From Mesobacillus maritimus (GTDB lineage: Bacteria > Bacillota > Bacilli > Bacillales > Cytobacillaceae): DNA of 64,000 nt. Under the pieces are notes generated by a model that worked only from the letters and a program-made list of their open reading frames with translations, did no database searches and was not told the DNA's origin. Shown here one piece after another: positions 47,957 to 56,655 of this stretch. Location of the stretch: NCBI RefSeq assembly GCF_019749255.1, contig NZ_JACWFH010000036.1:1-64000 (forward strand), written 5' to 3'. How positions within the stretch are numbered: position 1 is the stretch's first letter; the number at the start of each line of letters is the position of its first letter. The translations under genes and the position numbers were made by a program.

Positions 47957-48817
47957 ATGTGTGGTTGGGTGAAATTGAATCGAGATGTGATTGAGGTAGA
48001 TCTATGGAAGGAAGTGGTTCCATTTCGACTGTATCTGTTGTTGTTGACGCAAGCAACGAGGGAGGACGGAAGGATGGTAAGCGGCATTCCTTTAAAACGT
48101 GGTCAGTACATAAGGGCCTATTCTAAGTTAGTCGAGGATCTTGGCTACCGGGAAGGAAGAGGCGAGAAACAATATTCGAAAAGTACCATTAAGCGGTCGG
48201 TGGACAAACTCGTGAAAAAAGGACTCATCACCGCAGTAGAAACGAATATGGGGACGTTATTTACCGTATTACGTTCAGAAGAAATCCACGCAAAAGGATT
48301 TGTTGATTTTTTTTGCCCTTCTTTTCGCGGAACGACGACAGAACCAACTGAAAACGTAGGTGATACGAATCAGGAACCAAATCAAGAAAGGGAGAAGAAA
48401 GAGGAGAAGGTAGAGAAAGAGAAAGAGAAAGAGAAAGAGAATGATCAGCACAACCATTCCGAGGAAACCTTGACGAAGCCCGGACTACCTCAAGACACGA
48501 GAACAACGGCAATCACAGAGCGCTTTATTCAGCTTCGTAATCGAGGGTCCGCACTGTTGTCAGCGAAAGACATGAATGCTGCAGAAAATATTGCAAGGTT
48601 CGAGGTTCCCCTAGAGAAGGTATTGACTTGGATGGAGGAGATTCATTTGTACTACGTGAAAAAGAATGGCCCTGAACAAAGCATCTCCAGCTTGGCTTAT
48701 TATGAGTCCGCACTTAAATCGCGCCTGGCAAATGCTGAAACAAAACCAAAGAAGCCGGAAAAAGAAACCCTTCAGGACCGATTTAAACGGCTTGATAAAC
48801 AAGGGATCCTTGGGTAA
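47957..48817 (+). CDS. winged-helix replication-initiator/DnaD-like protein
   Basis: A 286-residue protein. The N-terminal domain (residues 1-100) starts GWVKLNRDVIEVDLWKEVVP and contains LKRGQYIRAYSKLVEDLGYR and YSKSTIKRSVDKLVKKGLIT, the winged-helix layout of phage replication proteins. Residues ~125-175 are a charged Glu/Lys linker coded by GAGAAA repeats. The C-terminal domain (185-286) has RFIQLRNRGSALLSAKDMNA and SISSLAYYESALKSRL, a DnaD-like or DNA-binding tail. Followed by a helicase-loader-like gene and dnaB, it would be the origin-binding first step of a private replication system. The ATG after GGTGGCGAG. Confidence 0.75.
   Translation: MCGWVKLNRDVIEVDLWKEVVPFRLYLLLLTQATREDGRMVSGIPLKRGQYIRAYSKLVEDLGYREGRGEKQYSKSTIKRSVDKLVKKGLITAVETNMGTLFTVLRSEEIHAKGFVDFFCPSFRGTTTEPTENVGDTNQEPNQEREKKEEKVEKEKEKEKENDQHNHSEETLTKPGLPQDTRTTAITERFIQLRNRGSALLSAKDMNAAENIARFEVPLEKVLTWMEEIHLYYVKKNGPEQSISSLAYYESALKSRLANAETKPKKPEKETLQDRFKRLDKQGILG
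48413..48440 (+). repeat. in-frame GAGAAA microsatellite
   Basis: Nearly five tandem GAGAAA units within the replication protein gene, coding for alternating Glu and Lys in the linker. Changes in unit number keep the frame (six bases each), so only linker length would vary. Confidence 0.8.
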
Positions 48818-48831
48818 AGGAGGCAGAGGTA

Positions 48832-49161
48832 GTGGAAAAGAATGAAGTCTTTCAAATCTTAGCGAAGATCGAATCGGTGTACCCGCAATTTAAAATCACC
48901 GATGATACGGTGGTCATGTGGTTTGAGGTTACAAAAGGGATGGATTATCAGCTTGTGATGCAAAGATTGACCGCTCATATAGTGAAAAATCCGTTTCCAC
49001 CTGTGCTGGCAGAAATTGCAGCATTTAAGCAAAATGAAAATCAATATCTTCAGAAATCAATCCAATGGGAACAAGAAGGGAGAGAGCGGATTGAACGAGA
49101 TCAGCAACTATCTAGAAGAAAACCAAGTCCCGACTGGCTTTTCCAATCCATACTACGTTGA
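48832..49161 (+). CDS. helicase loader/inhibitor-like protein
   Basis: A 109-residue protein: KNEVFQILAKIESVYPQFKI, TDDTVVMWFEVTKGMDYQLV, and MQRLTAHIVKNPFPPVLAEI. This matches the phage G39P-type replicative helicase loader/inhibitor family (Y-p-x-f-x-x-t-x-x-t-v-x-x-W-x-x-x-l-x-dy-x-x-v-x-x-a-l-x-x-hi-x-x-x-kfpPsiaei). The C-terminal 40 residues are charged and helical, the helicase-contacting part in G39P. GTG 48832 follows AAAGGAGGCAG. The 3' end overlaps the dnaB start by ~70 bases, an arrangement found in phage replication modules. Confidence 0.8.
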   Translation: MEKNEVFQILAKIESVYPQFKITDDTVVMWFEVTKGMDYQLVMQRLTAHIVKNPFPPVLAEIAAFKQNENQYLQKSIQWEQEGRERIERDQQLSRRKPSPDWLFQSILR

Positions 49162-50416
49162 CCAAACGGAAGCAGAAAATATGGTTCTTGGAGCTGTGTT
49201 TCTAGAACCAGCAAGCATCAATGAATTAATCCTTGAACCTCACCACTTCTCACAAAAAAGGAATCAGTTGATCTTTCAAGCGATGACCGAGCTTCGGCAA
49301 GAATCACAGGGGATTGATGTCGTCACCATGGTTCATAAATTGATCGGCCACATGGAAGAGATTGGCGGTACATCTTATCTAACTACCTTAGCGGTTAGTT
49401 GCCCGACCGCGGTTCATCTAGAAGAATATCAGCGAATTGTCCTCGACCACTATAAGCTTCGTGAATGTAAACGAGCCGCAGCAAATTTTTTAAGCAGGGG
49501 AACAATGGAAGAGGCAGAGGGTTTCTATCAGACCTTTATCAAGATGCAGGAAATTGGGTTGATACAAAGTGAAACAAGACAGGCTCATATGATGACGGTT
49601 TTTGATGAAATATTTGAGGAGAAAAATCATGGGGTTGGTACGGGTTTTCAATCGCTTAATCGAATGACAAATGGCTGGAATAAGACAGACTTGATTATTT
49701 TAGCGGCACGACCCTCAATGGGGAAAACAGCATTTGCCCTGCAGCTTGCGATGAATTGTTGTCAAGAAGGTGGCGTTGTTGACGTCTTTTCCCTAGAGAT
49801 GCCGAAATTACAACTCGCGAAACGAATCTTAAGCAACATCACTAGAATTGACGGGGGAAAATGGAAAGATCCATATAAGTTCTTTACCGAGGAAGACCAA
49901 GAGAATGCTGTAAAAGCTCTTGGTGTCTACAATCAATGGAATCTCAACCTCCATGACAACCCTCGAAGAACCGTCGCCGACATCAGAGCGCAAATCCAGA
50001 AAACACGACGGGAATTTCCGCATGATGATTATCTCGTTGTGATTGATTATCTTCAGCTGATTACAATCACTGGGAAACATGAACGGTATGACCTCGCCGT
50101 TAAAAGCGTGACGAGTGAGTTAAAACAGATTGCTTACCAATACGAAGTTCCAATTATTCTCCTTTCCCAACTCTCTAGAGGAGTGGAACAAAGAATGGAC
50201 AAGCGCCCGAAAATGTCTGACCTCCGCGACTCCGGCAGCATCGAACAAGACGCCGATTTAATCATGTTGCTATACCGAGACGAATACTACAACAAAGACA
50301 ATGACGAAAACAAAATCATTGAAGTCGATATCGCGAAACAACGAAACGGGGCAGTTGGGGTTGTGAAGCTGATGTTTGAGAAGGAGTTTGGGAGGTTTGT
50401 GGATGTGAGTGGGTGA
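49091..50416 (+). CDS. DnaB-type replicative DNA helicase
   Basis: About 441 residues. The N-terminal primase-interacting domain has AENMVLGAVFLEPASINELI (residues ~25-44) and RQESQGIDVVTMVHKLIGHM. The RecA-like domain has Walker A AARPSMGKTAFALQLAMN near 209, VDVFSLEMPKLQLAKRIL, Walker B YLVVIDYLQLI near 312, and SDLRDSGSIEQDADLIMLLY with R-x-x-x-x. TTG 49091 has GGGAG at a fair distance; the open frame begins 75 bases earlier inside the loader gene. The chromosomal dnaB is normally elsewhere (with rplI), so this is an accessory, element-borne-looking copy. Confidence 0.9.
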   Translation: MNEISNYLEENQVPTGFSNPYYVDQTEAENMVLGAVFLEPASINELILEPHHFSQKRNQLIFQAMTELRQESQGIDVVTMVHKLIGHMEEIGGTSYLTTLAVSCPTAVHLEEYQRIVLDHYKLRECKRAAANFLSRGTMEEAEGFYQTFIKMQEIGLIQSETRQAHMMTVFDEIFEEKNHGVGTGFQSLNRMTNGWNKTDLIILAARPSMGKTAFALQLAMNCCQEGGVVDVFSLEMPKLQLAKRILSNITRIDGGKWKDPYKFFTEEDQENAVKALGVYNQWNLNLHDNPRRTVADIRAQIQKTRREFPHDDYLVVIDYLQLITITGKHERYDLAVKSVTSELKQIAYQYEVPIILLSQLSRGVEQRMDKRPKMSDLRDSGSIEQDADLIMLLYRDEYYNKDNDENKIIEVDIAKQRNGAVGVVKLMFEKEFGRFVDVSG

Positions 50417-50856
50417 AGACTGATCGATTTCAGAAGGGACATATTCTCAGAGAGTGACCTGTAAAGAGGGTGTAGGAGTAGGTTCTTGCTCCGTTAATAT
50501 CGGCAGAATTTAAGGTAGATATGCTAGTTGGTCCTTTACTTGTAATGAGGCTCGAGGTCATTGGATAGTAAACATACTTGGCTAACGAAATATTTATTAG
50601 AGATTAATAGTTTCGGAATAAAAGTGAAAATATTGAAAACTGTCTTTAAGGAGAATAAAGCTGGAGGATAGTTTTATTTTATGCGTTGATAAAATGAATA
50701 GAAAAAGGAATAGGCAAGGTAACACCAGGGTCTATAATGTGTTAAAAGTGATAGATAAACAAAACAGACGTCATGACAACGACAATAAAGGAAAATGGTT
50801 ACAAACGGGGAAGTATGAAATAAGGTAGTAGATTTCTATATAGAAAGAAGGATTGT
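50417..50856. other. non-coding gap after the dnaB gene
   Basis: 440 bases without a supported gene or strong hairpin. No integrase, attachment-site-like repeat or structural phage gene can be seen at this end of the replication module. Confidence 0.4.
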
Positions 50857-51522
50857 ATGAGGATTATAGGAATTGATTTATCTGGTCCAAGCAACCACAA
50901 GGATACGGTCGTAATGGTATTTGAGGAACATGAGGGGCAATTGAGGTATGTCAAATGTGGGAGTCCTATGAGTGATGAAGAAATTTTAAAAGAGGTTTTT
51001 GCACAATCCCAAATAGATGAGGTCGTAATTGGCATCGACGCTCCTTTGTCTTATGAAGATGGAGGAGGTGACAGGGTATCCGATCGTGAATTGAGAAAGT
51101 TCATTGTTGAAAAAGGGATGAAATCTGGTTCGATTATGCCTCCTACATTCAATAGAATGGTTTATTTAACCTTGAGAGGGATCAAACTCAGCAGAGAAAT
51201 CACAACAATAGATTCGGAGCATCCAATCTCGATTGTCGAAGTTCATCCTGGTGCAGTCATTGGCTCAAGATTACCCCCACAGGAATTGGACTATGTTTTA
51301 GCCTATAAAAAAGAAAAAGAATTGGAAGCGAGGAAAGCTCTTCTAAAATGGCTAGAGCAACAACACCTTATAGGAATTCCAGAAAAGGCAGCTGAACAAA
51401 GCCATTCGATTGATGCCTGTGCAGCGGCATTAGGTGCATGGCATTGGAAGAACCCTGCGTTCACGCCAAAGTGGAGATTCCCTGCTAAACTACCTTTACA
51501 TCCTTTTGATTATTGTTGCTAA
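50857..51522 (+). CDS. DUF429 family protein
   Basis: A 221-residue protein: RIIGIDLSGPSNHKDTVVMV at the start, VVIGIDAPLSYEDGGGDRVS, then DRELRKFIVEKGMKSGSIMP and PTFNRMVYLTLRGI. ISIVEVHPGAVIGSRLP and SIDACAAALGAWHW complete the pattern. The GiDls-x-g, GiDaPL and D(A/a)-x-x-a segments are those of DUF429, an RNase H-like fold of unknown activity. The ATG 50857 follows AGAAAGAAGG at a normal distance. It stands alone; a terminator lies ~150 bases after the stop. Confidence 0.85.
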   Translation: MRIIGIDLSGPSNHKDTVVMVFEEHEGQLRYVKCGSPMSDEEILKEVFAQSQIDEVVIGIDAPLSYEDGGGDRVSDRELRKFIVEKGMKSGSIMPPTFNRMVYLTLRGIKLSREITTIDSEHPISIVEVHPGAVIGSRLPPQELDYVLAYKKEKELEARKALLKWLEQQHLIGIPEKAAEQSHSIDACAAALGAWHWKNPAFTPKWRFPAKLPLHPFDYCC

Positions 51523-51671
51523 TACTGACTTACTCAACGGGCCAATCCGTATGTGTTCTCACAGGTTATAGCTATTCTGTCATTTAACCATAAAAAATAA
51601 TCCACCTTTGAGTTAGCGGCTTAGGTGGATTACTCTGCTATAGCCGACCCTTTTGGGGACCGTCTATTGTT

Positions 51672-51710
51672 GGACTGAACATGTTCCTGCATGTTCAGTC
51701 CTTTTTATTT
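51672..51710 (+). terminator. intrinsic terminator
   Basis: GGACTGAACATG pairs perfectly with CATGTTCAGTCC (12 bp), followed by TTTTTATTTTA. A further stem AATCCACCT/AGGTGGATT lies just upstream (about 51599-51637). Confidence 0.85.
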
Positions 51711-52155
51711 TATGTTGAACCTAATCTTAATAAGGAATAACCGGTTAAGCGAACTCCTATTGGAAAGATCAATTAACAATAAAGCGTAAAAATCGAAGAA
51801 TCCGTAATTAGGAACTAGAACTCATTAATCTATTTATTGAAACATATCATTACATATGTAAAACAACTTCAAGTATAAGAGTTTTAGCATATTGGAATTG
51901 AAAGTTACAAGAATGGTATATCTCTTTTCTTCAGAATAGGAGGGCAAAGAGAGAAGGTACTTATGACCAAATTGTCAGTGCTGATGATCAGGTTCCTAGA
52001 GGAATGAGTAGGGAAATTGTGTAGATTACCAAGGCTAGGAAAAATGATTAAGAACACCCTGTAGGATAAGAGGTTTGTAAATAAAGTTGGAGAATAATAT
52101 GTTTAGAAATGAATAGATTTACAATATTTAGAAAAAATAATGGGAGACTTTGCCG
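51711..52155. other. gap with a probable relic
   Basis: Between 51920 and 52023 one frame reads NRRAKREGTYDQIVSADDQV and PRGMSREIV before TAG. It has no start and an upstream in-frame stop, and looks like the tail of an eroded gene. A short copy of the 33413/35025 repeat (AAAGTTGGAGAATAATATG) lies near 52085. No intact gene. Confidence 0.3.
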
Positions 52156-52776
52156 ATGACAAAAGTGAAAAAATTAACTGTGAGACAAAAGCAAGCTTTA
52201 AAAACAAGAAAAGCCCTATTGGAAAGTGCGTTAAAACTATTCAGAGAGAAAGATTTTGATGATGTTACAGTTGAAGAAATTACAAAGGGAGCAGGAACAT
52301 CTAAAGGTTCTTTTTATACTTATTTTAAATCAAAGGATGCTGTGATTTTAGAACAGTACAAAGAGATTGATGAGTATTATAAGATTGTTTATGAGAACTT
52401 ACCTAAGAATCTATCTGCTTCTGAACAAATTCGTGTTCTGCTATCAGAAGGAATTAACCTCTTTCTCAAATTCGGTTATGAATTTGTCACGATTGTTGCC
52501 AAAAATCAATTAGCAACAAAAGCACTTCCACATATATTTAGTGGCGATCGGGTCCTTAATCGGTTAATTCTAAAAATTGTAACCGAAGGTCAACTGAGGG
52601 AAGAAATTAGGAAGGACTTGTCCGAAATGGAAATAACGGATATGATTTTATGTTATTATCGAGGCTTGTACATTGAATGGTGTTATTTTAATGGTGAATT
52701 CGATATTTTAAACAAAGGCAATCAATATTTGAATTTATTTATCGATGATGTATTGAAACAGAAAGTGAACCAATGA
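52156..52776 (+). CDS. TetR/AcrR-family transcriptional regulator of the catabolic operon
   Basis: A 206-residue protein. The N-terminal DNA-binding domain is RKALLESALKLFREKDFDDV, TVEEITKGAGTSKGSFYTYF, KSKDAVILEQY, a complete TetR_N with the recognition helix SKGSFYTYF. The C-terminal ligand domain (65-206) ends with LIDDVLKQKVNQ. It lies directly upstream of and in the same direction as an 11-kb catabolic operon whose promoter has a palindrome over the start point. GGGAGA supports ATG 52156. It has its own terminator and therefore a separate transcript. The ligand may be an acyl-CoA of the pathway (inference). Confidence 0.88.
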   Translation: MTKVKKLTVRQKQALKTRKALLESALKLFREKDFDDVTVEEITKGAGTSKGSFYTYFKSKDAVILEQYKEIDEYYKIVYENLPKNLSASEQIRVLLSEGINLFLKFGYEFVTIVAKNQLATKALPHIFSGDRVLNRLILKIVTEGQLREEIRKDLSEMEITDMILCYYRGLYIEWCYFNGEFDILNKGNQYLNLFIDDVLKQKVNQ

Positions 52777-52803
52777 GGTTATCTACTATAAACGTATTTT
52801 TTT

Positions 52804-52880
52804 ACCACTCAATCTACCATCTCTTATTCCTTTTTCGTAAAAAGGAAGGAACTGAGAGATCGTGGGTGAGTGGTATTTTT
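52804..52880 (+). terminator. long composite terminator
   Basis: Outer ACCACTCA with TGAGTGGT, middle ATCTCT with AGAGAT, and inner CCTTTTT with AAAAAGG around CGT, followed by ATTTTTGTG. It separates the TetR gene from the operon. Confidence 0.75.
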
Positions 52881-52944
52881 GTGCCTACTAATAAAGCGTA
52901 CGAAAAATAAAAAAGATAACTTTAGAGAAAAAATTTAAAAAGTT

Positions 52945-52997
52945 TTGATATTTTCGTTTTGTGTTCATATACTCTTATTAACTCTGGTCAATGACCA
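52945..52997 (+). promoter_or_regulatory. catabolic-operon promoter with operator over the start site
   Basis: TTGATA (52945-52950), a 17-bp spacer and TATACT (52968-52973) form a near-consensus sigma-A promoter with start expected near 52980. The 13-bp palindrome TGGTCAATGACCA (52985-52997) begins just after the expected start and would act as a roadblock. A TetR gene stands immediately upstream. The first gene starts at 53045 with GGGGGC as a weak site. Confidence 0.75.
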
Positions 52998-53044
52998 CGT
53001 TTAATCAAACCATAGGTGATTATTCCTATAAATAGGGGGCAAAG

Positions 53045-54688
53045 ATGAATCTTATCATTCCTAAAGAGAACTATGTTCAAAAGGGGTATTGGAGAAATAA
53101 AAACATCTTTACATACTTAGAAGAAGCGTATCGCAGCAATCCCCAAAGAACGGCTGTTGATGATGGATCCGTTTCTTATTCGTATGAAGAGCTGTATAAA
53201 AAGACGATTCAACTGGCAAGTTATTTAAAATCCATAGGAATAAAAAAAGGAGATGTGATCTCATTTCAGGTTCCAAATTGGTCAGAAACCTTGGTCATTC
53301 ACTTTGCTTCAGCCTTTCTTGGTGCCGTTTGTAACCCAATCATCCCCATCTATCGAAAGAAAGAAGTAAAATATATCCTAAAGCAATCCAAAACAAAAGT
53401 TTTTTTTATGCCTTATAAATTCAGAAAATTCAATTATCTAGAGATGGTGAGAGAGTTAAAAGAGGATTTAGATGAACTAGAAAAAATCATCATCTTAGAT
53501 AAATATGATAATCAGCCAGCCATTCATTCAGAAAGCGAAGGATTCTTTGATGAATCCCTTCAGCACCCTTTCAATCCTGACCTCAACCCTGAAAAAGTCA
53601 CCGAAACAGACCCATTCCTACTGATGTATACATCTGGGACAACATCGAACCCAAAGGGAGTTGTCCATACACACAATACATTGATCCACGAAAATCATAC
53701 GGTTATTTCTTTATATCAGCTAACAGATCAAGAAGTAATTTTTATGCCATCGCCTGTAACGCATATAGCAGGATTTGTGAACGGGCTTGAGCTACCAATT
53801 ATGATTAACGGAAAACTCATTTTACAAGATGTATGGGAACCGGAAGAAGCTGTTCAAAAGGTGATCAAGGAAAATTGTACGTTTTTGCTAGGAGCTACCC
53901 CGTTTCTTCAAGGAATTTACGATGTCATTAAAGAGACAAAACAGGATATCCCATTAAAAATCATCCTTTGTGGTGGAGCCGATGTGCCTCCCGAGCTAGT
54001 TAAAAGAAGCAGTAAATTACTAAACTGTTTCGTTTCACGTGTGTACGGCTCAACCGAATACCCTACGTTTACCTTATGTGGGCCAGAAGATTCTTTAGAA
54101 AAAACAGCTCATACAGATGGAAAGCCTTTAGAAGGATCAGAAGCTCTGATTCTAGATGACAATATGAATCCTTTGTCTGTAAATCAAGTTGGGGAATTAG
54201 CCGTTAAGGGACCTGAGATGTTTTTAGGGTATCTACAATCCGAATTTAACAAAGCATCTTTTTATGGAGATTATTTCCTAACTGGAGATTTAGCGTCAAT
54301 AGATGAGGATGGTTACATTACCATCATCGGTAGGAAAAAGGACATCATCATTCGTGGCGGGGAAAACATATCCGTAAAAGAAGTCGAAGAATTGCTTTAT
54401 GAACATGAACACATCCAACAAGTAGCTGTTGTGGCGATGCCAGATCCCAAGATGGGAGAGAAGGCATGTGCCTATGTAAAGGTAGAAGATCAAAAAGACA
54501 TCGACTTACCAGGGATGAAAGAATATTTACTAGACAAAGGTCTGGCCATTCAAAAGATTCCAGAACGTCTTGAAATTATCGACCAAATGCCGATGACAAC
54601 GAGTGGGAAAATACAGAAATTTGTCTTAAGAGAAGAGATTAAGAGAAAGATAGAAAGTGAACAAAAAGACTGGGAGGAAAAGGGATGA
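53045..54688 (+). CDS. AMP-dependent acyl-CoA synthetase
   Basis: A 547-residue adenylate-forming enzyme. The ATP loop is LLMYTSGTTSNPKGVVHTHN (residues ~196-215), with VYGSTEYPTFTLCGPEDS, GDLASIDEDGYITIIGRKKD, IIIRGGENISVKEVEE and the C-terminal Lys in PMTTSGKIQKFVLR. It activates a carboxylic acid as acyl-AMP and then CoA thioester. By general appearance it is nearest to cyclohexanecarboxylate-CoA/medium-chain ligases, but the acid cannot be told. It is the first gene of the TetR-regulated operon and overlaps the next start by four bases (ATGA). Confidence 0.88.
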   Translation: MNLIIPKENYVQKGYWRNKNIFTYLEEAYRSNPQRTAVDDGSVSYSYEELYKKTIQLASYLKSIGIKKGDVISFQVPNWSETLVIHFASAFLGAVCNPIIPIYRKKEVKYILKQSKTKVFFMPYKFRKFNYLEMVRELKEDLDELEKIIILDKYDNQPAIHSESEGFFDESLQHPFNPDLNPEKVTETDPFLLMYTSGTTSNPKGVVHTHNTLIHENHTVISLYQLTDQEVIFMPSPVTHIAGFVNGLELPIMINGKLILQDVWEPEEAVQKVIKENCTFLLGATPFLQGIYDVIKETKQDIPLKIILCGGADVPPELVKRSSKLLNCFVSRVYGSTEYPTFTLCGPEDSLEKTAHTDGKPLEGSEALILDDNMNPLSVNQVGELAVKGPEMFLGYLQSEFNKASFYGDYFLTGDLASIDEDGYITIIGRKKDIIIRGGENISVKEVEELLYEHEHIQQVAVVAMPDPKMGEKACAYVKVEDQKDIDLPGMKEYLLDKGLAIQKIPERLEIIDQMPMTTSGKIQKFVLREEIKRKIESEQKDWEEKG

Positions 54689-55713
54689 AAGGACTAGTTA
54701 AACAAGGAAATATCTTACAGTTAATGGATGTAAACGAACCAGTTTGCCAGGATGATAGGGTAAAAGTAGAGGTCAAATATACTGGGATCTGTGGAACAGA
54801 TTTGCATATTTACCATAATGAGTTTGAAGTGACAGATTCGATTATCATCGGACATGAAATGTCTGGAGAAGTAGTGGAAGTAGGAAAAAATATCAAAAAC
54901 CTGACTATCGGTGATCGAGTGACAGTTCTCCCTTCTAATTATTATACATGCCAGGATTGTGAATTCTGTGAAAAAGGCCTTTATACGCTTTGTCGTGTAA
55001 GAAAAGGAATGGGGCTGCATGTAAACGGGGGGTTTACGCAATACGTTGTGGTGCGGGAGGATATGTGCTACAAAATTCCCAATCATATCACATATGAAGT
55101 TGCCGCCATGTCGGAACCGCTAGCCGTTGTGACACAACCGATTGAAGAGTTAGCTGACATTACGAGAGAAGATGTAGTTTTAGTAACAGGCCCAGGCCCT
55201 ATTGGCTTATTGGCCACCTATGTTCTAGTCAATAAAGGATGCAAAGTACTGGTAGCAGGAACTTCTAGCGACACGGAACGTTTAAAAATAGCAAAAGAAA
55301 TCGGGTGTACTAGAACAATTGATGTGCTAACCGAAGATTTAAAAGCCATTGTTAAAGAAGAAACAAACGGCATTGGTGTAAATGTTGTTGTTGAATGCTC
55401 AGGTAGTAATCAGGCGATAAAAAGTGGCATCAATGTCTTGAAAAACACAGGTACCTTCTTACAGGTTGGAGTGATTGGTAAAGATATTCAAATCGATTTT
55501 GATTCGGTTCTTTATAAACAATTGAATGTGAAGGGATCCATAGGACACGGAATATCTACCTGGGATAAGGTTATCCAAATACTAGAAAATTCAAAAGGTG
55601 ATCTAGAAAAAATTATCACTCATCGTTTTCCTTTAAGTCGATGGGAAGAGGCCTTTAAAGTATGCGAAGCCAGAAAAGGCGCAAAAGTATTGATTTACAA
55701 TGATTATATTTAA
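54685..55713 (+). CDS. zinc-dependent medium-chain alcohol dehydrogenase
   Basis: A 342-residue protein. The catalytic-zinc site is GICGTDLHIYHNEF with IIIGHEMSGEVVEVG. The structural zinc loop is CQDCEFCEKGLYTLC (four Cys, residues ~93-107). The NAD-binding loop is VLVTGPGPIGLLATYVL near 165. Members oxidise polyols such as sorbitol, butanediol or threonine; sequence alone does not fix which. It is coupled to the ligase gene by an ATGA overlap with GGAGG upstream. A 158-base gap separates it from the SDR gene, with no obvious terminator. Confidence 0.9.
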   Translation: MKGLVKQGNILQLMDVNEPVCQDDRVKVEVKYTGICGTDLHIYHNEFEVTDSIIIGHEMSGEVVEVGKNIKNLTIGDRVTVLPSNYYTCQDCEFCEKGLYTLCRVRKGMGLHVNGGFTQYVVVREDMCYKIPNHITYEVAAMSEPLAVVTQPIEELADITREDVVLVTGPGPIGLLATYVLVNKGCKVLVAGTSSDTERLKIAKEIGCTRTIDVLTEDLKAIVKEETNGIGVNVVVECSGSNQAIKSGINVLKNTGTFLQVGVIGKDIQIDFDSVLYKQLNVKGSIGHGISTWDKVIQILENSKGDLEKIITHRFPLSRWEEAFKVCEARKGAKVLIYNDYI

Positions 55714-55871
55714 ATGGAAAATCAGCACAGTCTGAGAGGTCATTTTTATATAGAAACGGTACAGCACTATGTAGCTGAATATCAGTCATATTTGTGGATT
55801 TAAAACGAACGGATATTATCATCCTAGAATTCTAACACAAGAAAGATAGAGTTAGTTAGAGGAGGGAAAAG

Positions 55872-56624
55872 ATGGATTTAGGAATAACCGGGAAAATTGC
55901 ACTCGTTACGGGAGCAGGTGGGGGAATCGGAAGCAGTATTGCTAAATATCTAAATGAAAATGGAGCGTTTGTGTATTTGATCGACATAAATGAGTCAGGG
56001 TTACAAGATGCTCTTAGTACCCTATCTCACCAGAATCTAGCGAAAACGATTTGTTTAAATATAGCCCATTATTCTGAAGTGAAAAATGCCATTGATCAGA
56101 TCGTTTCCGATCATGGGACTCCGGAAATTCTTGTGAATGCTGCAGGTGTAGCTGGATTAAATACACCTATTTTCGAATTAAAAGAAGAGGAATTTAATCG
56201 AATCATGAGTGTGAATTTAAATGGAACCTTTAATATGATTCGTCATGTCTCTGCCCATATGGCGGAATTAGGTCGAGGGAAAATTGTCAATATTGCCTCC
56301 ATGGCAGGTGTAGCAGGTTCGAATTTATTTCAATCGCATTATGCGGCTTCAAAAGGCGGAGTCATTTCGCTAACTCGGTCCGCTGCTAAAGAGTTAGGAC
56401 CGAAAGGAATTCATGTGAATGGAATTGCACCTGGAGTGATTGAAACACAGATGATTGCGGAAATGAAAGAAGAGGCAAGAGAAGATTATATGAAAAAGAT
56501 TCCTCTTCAAAGAATAGGCTATCCGGATGATGTCGGAAAAGTAGCATTATTTTTATCATCCGATTTAAGTGTGTACATGACCGGTCAGATTATCAATGTG
56601 GATGGCGGAATCATAATGGCCTAA
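55872..56624 (+). CDS. short-chain dehydrogenase/reductase
   Basis: A 250-residue classical SDR: cofactor loop LVTGAGGGIGSSIAKYL, Asp in YLIDINESG pointing to NAD, ILVNAAGVAG, Ser in NIASMAGVAG, Y-x-x-x-K in SHYAASKGGVIS, and the C-terminus IINVDGGIIMA. It resembles FabG-like/3-hydroxyacyl or diol dehydrogenases. In this operon it probably oxidises a hydroxyl group formed from, or present on, the imported substrate. AGAGGAGGG precedes the ATG. Confidence 0.9.
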   Translation: MDLGITGKIALVTGAGGGIGSSIAKYLNENGAFVYLIDINESGLQDALSTLSHQNLAKTICLNIAHYSEVKNAIDQIVSDHGTPEILVNAAGVAGLNTPIFELKEEEFNRIMSVNLNGTFNMIRHVSAHMAELGRGKIVNIASMAGVAGSNLFQSHYAASKGGVISLTRSAAKELGPKGIHVNGIAPGVIETQMIAEMKEEAREDYMKKIPLQRIGYPDDVGKVALFLSSDLSVYMTGQIINVDGGIIMA

Positions 56625-56655
56625 TGAATGCTGAAATGAAAGGGGTTACAAAAAA

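Noticed and set aside
48261-48512. Leu/Ser- and Phe/Leu-rich minus-strand frames
   Set aside because: Artefacts of the GAGAAA repeat and Glu/Lys linker on the opposite strand.
45513-50416. A complete prophage or a Dnd phosphorothioation system
   Set aside because: No integrase, terminase, portal, capsid or tail genes and no dndA, dndC, dndD or dndE genes are present; only DndB-like and replication genes can be supported.
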